Source of the DNA: Liopterus haemorrhoidalis | Lineage: Eukaryota; Arthropoda; Insecta; Coleoptera; Dytiscidae | Length of the DNA: 64,000 nt | Assembly: GCA_963971575.1 (NCBI GenBank) | Contig: OZ020618.1 | Coordinates: 31,970,731 to 32,034,730, forward strand | Direction of reading: 5' to 3' | Part shown: positions 9,917 through 22,775 of the stretch, piece after piece | Layout: each line of letters begins with the position of its first letter | Position numbering within the stretch: the stretch's first letter is position 1 | Translations under genes and position numbers: made by a program | Notes under the pieces: model-generated | The model's database searches: none | What the model saw: the letters and a program-made list of their open reading frames with translations, nothing else | What the model was told of the DNA's origin: nothing

Positions 9917-12900
9917 TCAAGTAAAACTTGAATGTTGAAAATTCAACTATTTCGTTGCTATTTTCTGTCAATAATATCAAAATTCTTGGTCAGAAACCAA
10001 AATAAGTGTTATGTATCTTCTAAAACATGTTGCGCTTAACCAGTTTTCAAGTAAAACTTGAATTTTGAAAATTCAACTATTTCGTTGCTATTTTCTGTCA
10101 ATAATATCAAAATTCTTGGTCAGAAACCAAAATAAGTGTTATGTACTTCTAAAACGTGTTGCGCTTAACCAGTTTTCAAGTAAAACTTGAATTTTGAAAA
10201 TTCAACTATTTCGTTGCTATTTTCTGTCAATAATATCAAAATTCTTGGTCAGAAACCAAAATAAGTGATATGTACTTCTAAAACATGTTGCGCTTAGCCA
10301 GTTTTCAAGTAAAACATGAATTTGGAAAATTCAACTATTTCGTTGCTATTTTCTGTCAATAATATCAAAATTCTTGGTCAGAAACCAAAATAAGTGTTAT
10401 GTACTTCTAAAACGTGTTGCGCTTAACCAGTTTTCAAGTAAAACATGAATTTGGAAAATACAACTATTTCGTTGCTATTTTCTGTCAATAATATCAAAAT
10501 TCTTGGTAAGAAACCAAAATAAGTGTTATGTACTTCTAAAACATGTTGCGCTTAGCCAGTTTTTAAGTAAAACATGAATTTGGAAAATTCAACTATTTCG
10601 TTGCTATTTTCTGTCAATTATATCAAAATTCTTGGTCAGAAACCAAAATAAGTGTTATGTACTTCTAAACGTGTTGCGCTTAACCAGTTTTCAAGTAAAA
10701 CTTGAATTTTGAAAATTCAACTATTTCGTTGCTATTTTCTGTCATTAATATCAAAATTCTTGGTCAGAAACCAAAATAAGTGTTATGTATCTTCTAAAAC
10801 ATGTTGCGCTTAACCAGTTTTCAAGTAAAACTTGAATTTTGAAAATTCAACTATTTCGTTGCTATTTTCTGTCAATAATATCAAAATTCTTGGTCAGAAA
10901 CCAAAATAAGTGTTATGTACTTCTAAAACGTGTGGCGCTTAACCAGTTTTCAAGTAAAACTTGAATTTTGAAAATTCAACTATTTCGTTGCTATTTTCTG
11001 TCAATAATATCAAAATTCTTGGTCAGAAACCAAAATAAGTGTTATGTACTTCTAAAACGTGTTGCGCTTAACCAGTTTTCAAGTAAAACTTGAATTTTGA
11101 AAATTCAACTATTTCGTTGCTATTTTCTGTCAATAATATCAAAATTCTTGGTCAGAAACCAAAATAAGTGTTATGTACTAAACATGTTGCGCTTAGCCAG
11201 TTTTCATGTAAAACTTGAATTTTGAAAATTCAACTATTTCGTTGCTATTTTCTGTCAATAATATCAAAATTCTTGGTCAGAAACCAAAATAAGTGTTATG
11301 TAATTCTAAAACGTGTTGCGCTTAACCAGTTTTCAAGTTAAACTTGAATTTTGAAAATTCAACTATTTCGTTGCTATTTTCTGTCAATAATATCAAAATT
11401 CTTGGTCAGAAACCAAAATAAGTGTTATATACTTCTAAAACGTGTTGCGCTTAACCAGTTTTCAAGTAAAACATGAATTTGGAAAATTCAACTATTTCGT
11501 TGCTATTTTCTGTCAATAATATCAAAATTCTTGGTCAGAAACCAAAATAAGTGATATGTACTTCTAAAACATGTTGCGCTTAGCCAGTTTTCAAGTAAAA
11601 CATGAATTTGGAAAATTCAACTATTTCGTTGCTATTTTCTGTCAATAATATCAAAATTCTTGGTCAGAAACCAAAATAAGTGTTATGTACTTCTAAAACG
11701 TGTTGCGCTTAACCAGTTTTCAAGTAAAACATGAATTTGGAAAATACAACTCATTCGTTGCTATTTTCTGTCAATAATATCAAAATTCTTGGTCAGAAAC
11801 CAAAATAAGTGTTATGTACTTCTAAAACATGTTGCGCTTAGCCAGTTTTTAAGTAAAACATGAATTTGGAAAATTCAACTATTTCGTTGCTATTTTCTGT
11901 CAATTATATCAAAATTCTTGGTCAGAAACCAAAATAAGTGTTATGTACTTCTAAACGTGTTGCGCTTAACCAGTTTTCAAGTAAAACTTGAATTTTGAAA
12001 ATTCAACTATTTCGTTGCTATTTTCTGTCATTAATATCAAATATCTTGGTCAGAAACCAAAATAAGTGTTATGTATCTTCTAAAACATGTTGCGCTTAAC
12101 CAGTTTTCAAGTAAAACTTGAATTTTGAAAATTCAACTATTTCGTTGCTATTTTCTGTCAATAATATCAAAATTCTTGGTCAGAAACCAAAATAAGTGTT
12201 ATGTACTTCTAAAACGTGTGGCGCTTAACCAGTTTTCAAGTAAAACTTGAATTTTGAAAATTCAACTATTTCGTTGCTATTTTCTGTCAATAATATCAAA
12301 ATTCTTGGTCAGAAACCAAAATAAGTGTTATGTACTTCTAAAACGTGTTGCGCTTAACCAGTTTTCAAGTAAAACTTGAATTTTGAAAATTCAACTATTT
12401 CGTTGCTATTTTCTGTCAATAATATCAAAATTCTTGGTCAGAAACCAAAATAAGTGTTATGTACTAAACATGTTGCGCTTAGCCAGTTTTCATGTAAAAC
12501 TTGAATTTTGAAAATTCAACTATTTCGTTGCTATTTTCTGTCAATAATATCAAAATTCTTGGTCAGAAACCAAAATAAGTGTTATGTACTTCTAAAACGT
12601 GTTGCGCTTAACCAGTTTTCAAGTAAAACTTGAATTTTGAAAATTCAACTATTTCGTTGCTATTTTCTGTCAATAATATCAAAATTCTTGGTCAGAAACC
12701 AAAATAAGTGTTATGTACTTCTAAAACGTGTTGCGCTTAACCAGTTTTCAAGTAAAACTTGAATTTTGAAAATTCAACTATTTCGTTGCTATTTTCTGTC
12801 AATAATATCAAAATTCTTGGTCAGAAACCAAAATAAGTGTTATGTACTAAACATGTTGCGCTTAGCCAGTTTTCATGTAAAACTTGAATTTTGAAAATTC

Positions 12901-14523
12901 AACTATTTCGTTGCTATTTTCTGTCAATAATATCAAAATTCTTGGTCAGAAACCAAAATAAGTGTTATGTAATTCTAAAACGTGTTGCGCTTAACCAGTT
13001 TTCAAGTAAAACTTGAATTTTGAAAATTCAACTATTTCGTTGCTATTTTCTGTCAATAATATCAAAATTCTTGGTCAGAAACCAAAATAAGTGTTATATA
13101 CTTCTAAAACGTGTTGCGCTTAACCAGTTTTCAAGTAAAACATGAATTTGAAAAATTCAACTATTTCGTTGCTATTTTCTGTCAATAATATCAAAATTCT
13201 TGGTCAGAAACCAAAATAAGTGTTATGTACTTCTAAAACATGTTGCGCTTAACCAGTTTTCAAGTAAAACTTGAATTTTGAAAATTCAACTATTTCGTTG
13301 CTATTTTCTGTCAATAATATCAAAATTCTTGGTCAGAAACCAAAATAAGTGTTATGTATCTTCTAAAACATGTTGCGCTTAACCAGTTTTCAAGTAAAAC
13401 TTGAATTTTGAAAATTCAACTATTTCGTTGCTATTTTCTGTCAATAATATCAAAATTCTTGGTCAGAAACCAAAATAAGTGTTATGTATCTTCTAAAACA
13501 TGTTGCGCTTAACCAGTTTTCAAGTAAAACTTGAATTTTGAAAGTTCAACTATTTCGTTGCTATTTTCTGTCAATAATATCAAAATTCTTGGTCAGAAAC
13601 CAAAATAAGTGTTATGTATCTTCTAAAACATGTTGCGCTTAACCAGTTTTCAAGTAAAACATGAATTTGGAAAATTCAACTATTTCGTTGCTATTTTCTG
13701 TCAATAATATCAAAATTCTTGGTCAGAAACCAAAATAAGTGTTATGTACTTCTAAAACATGTTGCGCTTAACCAGTTTTCAAGTAAAACTTGAATTTTGA
13801 AAATTCAACTATTTCGTTGCTATTTTCTGTCAATAATATCAAAATTCTTGCTCAGAAACCAAAATAAGTGTTATGTACTTCTAAAACGTGTTGCGCTTAA
13901 CCAGTTTTCAAGTAAAACTTGAATTTTGAAAATTCAACTATTTCGTTGCTATTTTCTGTCAATAATATCAAAATTCTTGGTCAGAAACCAAAATACGTGT
14001 TATGTACTTCTAAAACGTGTTGCGCTTAACCAGTTTTTAAGTAAAACTTGAATTTTGAAAATTCAACTATTTCGTTGCTATTTTCTCTCAATAATATCAA
14101 AATTCTTGGTCAGAAACCAAAATAAGTGTTATGTACTTCTAAAACGTGTCGCGCTTAACCAGTTTTCAAGTAAAACTTGAATTTTGAAAATTCAACTATT
14201 TCGTTGCTATTTTCTGTCAATAATATCAAAATTCTTGGTCAGAAACCAAAATAAGTGTTATGTACTTCTAAAACGTGTTGCGCTTAACCAGTTTTCAAGT
14301 AAAACTTGAATTTTGAAAATTCAACTATTTCGTTGCTATTTTCTGTCAATAATATCAAAATTCTTGGTCAGAAACCAAAATAAGTGATATGTACTTCTAA
14401 AACATGTTGCGCTTAGCCAGTTTTCAAGTAAAACATGAATTTGGAAAATTCAACTATTTCGTTGCTATTTTCTGTCAATAATATCAAAATTCTTGGTCAG
14501 AAACCAAAATAAGTGTTATGTAC
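9917..14523 (+). repeat. 4,890-bp tandem duplication, copy B
   Basis: Copy B follows copy A without a gap and shares its rare variants (see copy A). It lacks one monomer relative to copy A between 12.97 and 13.14 kb. Similarity in register ends at about 14,520, where copy A has a 125-bp short tail (9762) but this copy has a standard 129-bp tail. From there the monomer order resembles that after 10.39 kb, which suggests that the right end was set by another unequal exchange. A private change, aaatatcttgg near 12048, separates the two copies. Confidence 0.85.
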
Positions 14524-16459
14524 TTCTAAAACGTGTTGCGCTTAACCAGTTTTCAAGTAAAACATGAATTTGGAAAATACAACTATTTCGTTGCTATTTT
14601 CTGTCAATAATATCAAAATTCTTGGTCAGAAACCAAAATAAGTGTTATGTACTTCTAAAACATGTTGCGCTTAGCCAGTTTTTAAGTAAAACATGAATTT
14701 GGAAAATTCAACTATTTCGTTGCTATTTTCTGTCAATTATATCAAAATTCTTGGTCAGAAACCAAAATAAGTGTTATGTACTTCTAAACGTGTTGCGCTT
14801 AACCAGTTTTCAAGTAAAACTTGAATTTTGAAAATTCAACTATTTCGTTGCTATTTTCTGTCATTAATATCAAAATTCTTGGTCAGAAACCAAAATAAGT
14901 GTTATGTATCTTCTAAAACATGTTGCGCTTAGCCAGTTTTTAAGTAAAACATGAATTTGGAAAATTCAACTATTTCGTTGCTATTTTCTGTCAATAATAT
15001 CAAAATTCTTGGTCAGAAACCAAAATAAGGGTTATGTACTTCTAAACGTGTTGCGCTTAACCAGTTTTCAAGTAAAACTTGAATTTTGAAAATTCAACTA
15101 TTTCGTTGCTATTTTCTGTCATTAATATCAAAATTCTTGGTCAGAAACCAAAATAAGTGTTATGTATCTTCTAAAACATGTTGCGCTTAACCAGTTTTCA
15201 AGTAAAACTTGAATTTTGAAAATTCAACTATTTCGTTGCTATTTTCTGTCAATAATATCAAAATTCTTGGTCAGAAACCAAAATAAGTGTTATGTACTTC
15301 TAAAACGTGTGGCGCTTAACCAGTTTTCAAGTAAAACTTGAATTTTGAAAATTCAACTATTTCGTTGCTATTTTCTGTCAATAATATCAAAATTCTTGGT
15401 CAGAAACCAAAATAAGTGTTATGTACATCTAAAACGTGTTGCGCTTAACCAGTTTTCAAGTAAAACTTGAATTTTGAAAATTCAACTATTTCGTTGCTAT
15501 TTTCTGTCAATAATATCAAAATTCTTGGTCAGAAACCAAAATAAGTGTTATGTACTAAACATGTTGCGCTTAGCCAGTTTTCAAGTAAAACTTGAATTTT
15601 GAAAATTCAACTATTTCGTTGCTATTTTCTGTCAATAATATCAAAATTCTTGGTCAGAAACCAAAATAAGTGTTATGTAATTCTAAAACGTGTTGCGCTT
15701 AACCAGTTTTCAAGTAAAACTTGAATTTTGAAAATTCAACTATTTCGTTGCTATTTTCTGTCAATAATATCAAAATTCTTGGTCAGAAACCAAAATAAGT
15801 GTTATATACTTCTAAAACGTGTTGCGCTTAACCAGTTTTCAAGTAAAACATGAATTTGGAAAATTCAACTATTTCGTTGCTATTTTCTGTCAATAATATC
15901 AAAATTCTTGGTCAGAAACCAAAATAAGTGTTATGTACTTCTAAAACATGTTGCGCTTAGCCAGTTTTCAAGTAAAACATGAATTTGGAAAATTCAACTA
16001 TTTCGTTGCTATTTTCTGTCAATAATATCAAAATTCTTGGTCAGAAACCAAAATAAGTGTTATGTATTTCTAAAACGTGTGGCGCTTAACCAGTTTTCAA
16101 GTTAAACTTGAATTTTGAAAATTCAACTATTTCGTTGCTATTTTCTGTCAATAATATCAAAATTCTTGGTCAGAAACCAAAATAAGTGTTATGTACTTCT
16201 AAAACGTGTTGCGCTTAACCAGTTTTCAAGTAAAACTTGAATTTTGAAAATTCAACTATTTCGTTGCTATTTTCTGTCAATAATATCAAAATTCTTGGTC
16301 AGAAACCAAAATAAGTGTTATGTATCTTCTAAAACATGTTGCGCTTAACCAGTTTTCAAGTAAAACTTGAATTTTGAAAATTCAACTATTTCGTTGCTAT
16401 TTTCTGTCAATAATATCAAAATTCTTGGTCAGAAACCAAAATAAGTGTTATGTACTTCT
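14270..16459 (+). repeat. 17-monomer higher-order unit, 2,190 bp, copy 1
   Basis: This is the first of two adjacent 17-mers; boundaries are approximate. Markers include gtgatatg at 14385, aaaatac near 14575, the 128-bp cassette near 14.75 kb, aataaggg at 15027, tacatct near 15425, the short tail at 15554, taattct near 15679, tatatac near 15804 and tgtggcgc with caagttaaac near 16080-16100. The next unit repeats all of these at +2,190. A private tatttct tail near 16067 marks this copy. Confidence 0.85.
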
Positions 16460-19400
16460 AAAACGTGTTGCGCTTAACCAGTTTTCAAGTAAAACTTGAA
16501 TTTTGAAAATTCAACTATTTCGTTGCTATTTTCTGTCAATAATATCAAAATTCTTGGTCAGAAACCAAAATAAGTGATATGTACTTCTAAAACATGTTGC
16601 GCTTAGCCAGTTTTCAAGTAAAACATGAATTTGGAAAATTCAACTATTTCGTTGCTATTTTCTGTCAATAATATCAAAATTCTTGGTCAGAAACCAAAAT
16701 AAGTGTTATGTACTTCTAAAACGTGTTGCGCTTAACCAGTTTTCAAGTAAAACATGAATTTGGAAAATACAACTATTTCGTTGCTATTTTCTGTCAATAA
16801 TATCAAAATTCTTGGTCAGAAACCAAAATAAGTGTTATGTACTTCTAAAACATGTTGCGCTTAGCCAGTTTTTAAGTAAAACATGAATTTGGAAAATTCA
16901 ACTATTTCGTTGCTATTTTCTGTCAATTATATCAAAATTCTTGGTCAGAAACCAAAATAAGTGTTATGTACTTCTAAACGTGTTGCGCTTAACCAGTTTT
17001 CAAGTAAAACTTGAATTTTGAAAATTCAACTATTTCGTTGCTATTTTCTGTCATTAATATCAAAATTCTTGGTCAGAAACCAAAATAAGTGTTATGTATC
17101 TTCTAAAACATGTTGCGCTTAGCCAGTTTTTAAGTAAAACATGAATTTGGAAAATTCAACTATTTCGTTGCTATTTTCTGTCAATAATATCAAAATTCTT
17201 GGTCAGAAACCAAAATAAGGGTTATGTACTTCTAAACGTGTTGCGCTTAACCAGTTTTCAAGTAAAACTTGAATTTTGAAAATTCAACTATTTCGTTGCT
17301 ATTTTCTGTCATTAATATCAAAATTCTTGGTCAGAAACCAAAATAAGTGTTATGTATCTTCTAAAACATGTTGCGCTTAACCAGTTTTCAAGTAAAACTT
17401 GAATTTTGAAAATTCAACTATTTCGTTGCTATTTTCTGTCAATAATATCAAAATTCTTGGTCAGAAACCAAAATAAGTGTTATGTACTTCTAAAACGTGT
17501 GGCGCTTAACCAGTTTTCAAGTAAAACTTGAATTTTGAAAATTCAACTATTTCGTTGCTATTTTCTGTCAATAATATCAAAATTCTTGGTCAGAAACCAA
17601 AATAAGTGTTATGTACATCTAAAACGTGTTGCGCTTAACCAGTTTTCAAGTAAAACTTGAATTTTGAAAATTCAACTATTTCGTTGCTATTTTCTGTCAA
17701 TAATATCAAAATTCTTGGTCAGAAACCAAAATAAGTGTTATGTACTAAACATGTTGCGCTTAGCCAGTTTTCAAGTAAAACTTGAATTTTGAAAATTCAA
17801 CTATTTCGTTGCTATTTTCTGTCAATAATATCAAAATTCTTGGTCAGAAACCAAAATAAGTGTTATGTAATTCTAAAACGTGTTGCGCTTAACCAGTTTT
17901 CAAGTAAAACTTGAATTTTGAAAATTCAACTATTTCGTTGCTATTTTCTGTCAATAATATCAAAATTCTTGGTCAGAAACCAAAATAAGTGTTATATACT
18001 TCTAAAACGTGTTGCGCTTAACCAGTTTTCAAGTAAAACATGAATTTGGAAAATTCAACTATTTCGTTGCTATTTTCTGTCAATAATATCAAAATTCTTG
18101 GTCAGAAACCAAAATAAGTGTTATGTACTTCTAAAACATGTTGCGCTTAGCCAGTTTTCAAGTAAAACATGAATTTGGAAAATTCAACTATTTCGTTGCT
18201 ATTTTCTGTCAATAATATCAAAATTCTTGGTCAGAAACCAAAATAAGTGTTATGTACTTCTAAAACGTGTGGCGCTTAACCAGTTTTCAAGTTAAACTTG
18301 AATTTTGAAAATTCAACTATTTCGTTGCTATTTTCTGTCAATAATATCAAAATTCTTGGTCAGAAACCAAAATAAGTGTTATGTACTTCTAAAACGTGTT
18401 GCGCTTAACCAGTTTTCAAGTAAAACTTGAATTTTGAAAATTCAACTATTTCGTTGCTATTTTCTGTCAATAATATCAAAATTCTTGGTCAGAAACCAAA
18501 ATAAGTGTTATGTATCTTCTAAAACATGTTGCGCTTAACCAGTTTTCAAGTAAAACTTGAATTTTGAAAATTCATCTATTTCGTTGCTATTTTCTGTCAA
18601 TAATATCAAAATTCTTGGTCAGAAACCAAAATAAGTGTTATGTATCTTCTAAAACATGTTGCGCTTAACCAGTTTTCAAGTAAAACTTGAATTTTGAAAA
18701 TTCAACTATTTCGTTGCTATTTTCTGTCAATAATATCAAAATTCTTGGTCAGAAACCAAAATAAGTGTTATGTATCTTCTAAAACATGTTGCGCTTAACC
18801 AGTTTTCAAGTAAAACTTGAATTTTGAAAATTCAACTATTTCGTTGCTATTTTCTGTCAATAATATCAAAATTCTTGGTCAGAAACCAAAATAAGTGTTA
18901 TGTACTTCTAAAACGTGTGGCGCTTAACCAGTTTTCAAGTAAAACTTGAATTTTGAAAATTCAACTATTTCGTTGCTATTTTCTGTCAATAATATCAAAA
19001 TTCTTGGTCAGAAACCAAAATAAGTGTTATGTACTTCTAAAACGTGTTGCGCTTAACCAGTTTTCAAGTAAAACTTGAATTTTGAAAATTCAACTATTTC
19101 GTTGCTATTTTCTGTCAATAATATCAAAATTCTTGGTCAGAAACCAAAATAAGTGTTATGTACTAAACATGTTGCGCTTAGCCAGTTTTCAAGTAAAACT
19201 TGAATTTTGAAAATTCAACTATTTCGTTGCTATTTTCTGTCAATAATATCAAAATTCTTGGTCAGAAACCAAAATAAGTGTTATGTACTTCTAAAACGTG
19301 TTGCGCTTAACCAGTTTTCAAGTAAAACTTGAATTTTGAAAATTCAACTATTTCGTTGCTATTTTCTGTCAATAATATCAAAATTCTTGGTCAGAAACCA

Positions 19401-19560
19401 AAATAAGTGTTATGTACTTCTAAAACGTGTTGCGCTTAACCAGTTTTCAAGTAAAACATGAATTTGGAAAATTCAACTATTTCGTTGCTATTTTCTGTCA
19501 ATAATATCAAAATTCTTGGTCAGAAACCAAAATAAGTGTTATGTACTTCTAAAACATGTT
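15950..19560 (+). repeat. 6,826-bp-offset duplication, left copy (~3.6 kb)
   Basis: About 28 monomers here recur at +6,826. Anchors are gtgatatg 16575/23400, aataaggg 17217/24043, short tails 17744/24570 and 19161/25988, and the rare ttcatctatt 18571/25397. Agreement stops on the left near 15.94 kb, where the other copy has a short tail (22766), and on the right near 19.56 kb, where this copy continues into a gtcaattat unit and the other into a unit beginning agagt. The two copies are not adjacent; 17-mer material lies between them. Confidence 0.82.
16460..18570 (+). repeat. 17-monomer higher-order unit, copy 2
   Basis: This unit repeats copy 1 at +2,190: gtgatatg 16575, aataaggg 17217, short tail 17744, taattct near 17869, tatatac near 17994. 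In-register similarity ends at about 18,570, where a unit with ttcatctatt and a run of three 130-bp tails takes over. Its right-hand part is also included in the 6,826-bp-offset duplication described below. Confidence 0.83.
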
Positions 19561-19920
19561 GCGCTTAGCCAGTTTTTAAGTAAAACATGAATTTGGAAAA
19601 TTCAACTATTTCGTTGCTATTTTCTGTCAATTATATCAATATTCTTGGTCAGAAACCAAAATAAGTGTTATGTACTTCTAAACGTGTTGCGCTTAACCAG
19701 TTTTCAAGTAAAACTTGAATTTTGAAAATTCAACTATTTCGTTGCTATTTTCTGTCATTAATATCAAAATTCTTGGTCAGAAACCAAAATAAGTGTTATG
19801 TATCTTCTAAAACATGTTGCGCTTAGCCAGTTTTTAAGTAAAACATGAATTTGGAAAATTCAACTATTTCGTTGCTATTTTCTGTCAATAATATCAAAAT
19901 TCTTGGTCAGAAACCAAAAT

Positions 19921-22110
19921 AAGGGTTATGTACTTCTAAACGTGTTGCGCTTAACCAGTTTTCAAGTAAAACTTGAATTTTGAAAATTCAACTATTTCGT
20001 TGCTATTTTCTGTCATTAATATCAAAATTCTTGGTCAGAAACCAAAATAAGTGTTATGTATCTTCTAAAACATGTTGCGCTTAACCAGTTTTCAAGTAAA
20101 ACTTGAATTTTGAAAATTCAACTATTTCGTTGCTATTTTCTGTCAATAATATCAAAATTCTTGGTCAGAAACCAAAATAAGTGTTATGTACTTCTAAAAC
20201 GTGTGGCGCTTAACCAGTTTTCAAGTAAAACTTGAATTTTGAAAATTCAACTATTTCGTTGCTATTTTCTGTCAATAATATCAAAATTCTTGGTCAGAAA
20301 CCAAAATAAGTGTTATGTACATCTAAAACGTGTTGCGCTTAACCAGTTTTCAAGTAAAACTTGAATTTTGAAAATTCAACTATTTCGTTGCTATTTTCTG
20401 TCAATAATATCAAAATTCTTGGTCAGAAACCAAAATAAGTGTTATGTACTAAACATGTTGCGCTTAGCCAGTTTTCAAGTAAAACTTGAATTTTGAAAAT
20501 TCAACTATTTCGTTGCTATTTTCTGTCAATAATATCAAAATTCTTGGTCAGAAACCAAAATAAGTGTTATGTAATTCTAAAATGTGTTGCGCTTAACCAG
20601 TTTTCAAGTAAAACTTGAATTTTGAAAATTCAACTATTTCGTTGCTATTTTCTGTCAATAATATCAAAATTCTTGGTCAGAAACCAAAATAAGTGTTATA
20701 TACTTCTAAAACGTGTTGCGCTTAACCAGTTTTCAAGTAAAACATGAATTTGGAAAATTCAACTATTTCGTTGCTATTTTCTGTCAATAATATCAAAATT
20801 CTTGGTCAGAAACCAAAATAAGTGTTATGTACTTCTAAAACATGTTGCGCTTAGCCAGTTTTCAAGTAAAACATGAATTTGGAAAATTCAACTATTTCGT
20901 TGCTATTTTCTGTCAATAATATCAAAATTCTTGGTCAGAAACCAAAATAAGTGTTATGTACTTCTAAAACGTGTGGCGCTTAACCAGTTTTCAAGTTAAA
21001 CTTGAATTTTGAAAATTCAACTATTTCGTTGCTATTTTCTGTCAATAATATCAAAATTCTTGGTCAGAAACCAAAATAAGTGTTATGTACTTCTAAAACG
21101 TGTTGCGCTTAACCAGTTTTCAAGTAAAACTTGAATTTTGAAAATTCAACTATTTCGTTGCTATTTTCTGTCAATAATATCAAAATTCTTGGTCAGAAAC
21201 CAAAATAAGTGTTATGTATCTTCTAAAACATGTTGCGCTTAACCAGTTTTCAAGTAAAACTTGAATTTTGAAAATTCAACTATTTCGTTGCTATTTTCTG
21301 TCAATAATATCAAAATTCTTGGTCAGAAACCAAAATAAGTGTTATGTACTTCTAAAACGTGTTGCGCTTAACCAGTTTTCAAGTAAAACTTGAATTTTGA
21401 AAATTCAACTATTTCGTTGCTATTTTCTGTCAATAATATCAAAATTCTTGGTCAGAAACCAAAATAAGTGATATGTACTTCTAAAACATGTTGCGCTTAG
21501 CCAGTTTTCAAGTAAAACATGAATTTGGAAAATTCAACTATTTCGTTGCTATTTTCTGTCAATAATATCAAAATTCTTGGTCAGAAACCAAAATAAGTGT
21601 TATGTACTTCTAAAACGTGTTGCGCTTAACCAGTTTTCAAGTAAAACATGAATTTGGAAAATACAACTATTTCGTTGCTATTTTCTGTCAATAATATCAA
21701 AATTCTTGGTCAGAAACCAAAATAAGTGTTATGTACTTCTAAAACATGTTGCGCTTAGCCAGTTTTTAAGTAAAACATGAATTTGGAAAATTCAACTATT
21801 TCGTTGCTATTTTCTGTCAATTATATCAAAATTCTTGGTCAGAAACCAAAATAAGTGTTATGTACTTCTAAACGTGTTGCGCTTAACCAGTTTTCAAGTA
21901 AAACTTGAATTTTGAAAATTCAACTATTTCGTTGCTATTTTCTGTCATTAATATCAAAATTCTTGGTCAGAAACCAAAATAAGTGTTATGTATCTTCTAA
22001 AACATGTTGCGCTTAGCCAGTTTTTAAGTAAAACATGAATTTGGAAAATTCAACTATTTCGTTGCTATTTTCTGTCAATAATATCAAAATTCTTGGTCAG
22101 AAACCAAAAT
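19921..22110 (+). repeat. 17-monomer higher-order unit inside super-unit copy 1
   Basis: Bounded by aataaggg at 19921 and 22111, this 2,190-bp unit has the same marker order as the 14.3-18.6 kb 17-mers. Its taattct tail continues aaaatgtg (20580), a change shared only with its counterpart near 43550. The next unit, 22111-24042, is 1,932 bp (15 monomers) and lacks the taattct/tatatac part, so adjacent units differ by block loss. Confidence 0.83.
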
Positions 22111-22775
22111 AAGGGTTATGTACTTCTAAACGTGTTGCGCTTAACCAGTTTTCAAGTAAAACTTGAATTTTGAAAATTCAACTATTTCGTTGCTATTTTC
22201 TGTCATTAATATCAAAATTCTTGGTCAGAAACCAAAATAAGTGTTATGTATCTTCTAAAACATGTTGCGCTTAACCAGTTTTCAAGTAAAACTTGAATTT
22301 TGAAAATTCAACTATTTCGTTGCTATTTTCTGTCAATAATATCAAAATTCTTGGTCAGAAACCAAAATAAGTGTTATGTACATCTAAAACGTGTTGCGCT
22401 TAACCAGTTTTCAAGTAAAACTTGAATTTTGAAAATTCAACTATTTCGTTGCTATTTTCTGTCATTAATATCAAAATTCTTGGTCAGAAACCAAAATAAG
22501 TGTTATGTACTTCTAAAACGTGTGGCGCTTAACCAGTTTTCAAGTAAAACTTGAATTTTGAAAATTCAACTATTTCGTTGCTATTTTCTGTCAATAATAT
22601 CAAAATTCTTGGTCAGAAACCAAAATAAGTGTTATGTACATCTAAAACGTGTTGCGCTTAACCAGTTTTCAAGTAAAACTTGAATTTTGAAAATTCAACT
22701 ATTTCGTTGCTATTTTCTGTCAATAATATCAAAATTCTTGGTCAGAAACCAAAATAAGTGTTATGTACTAAACAT

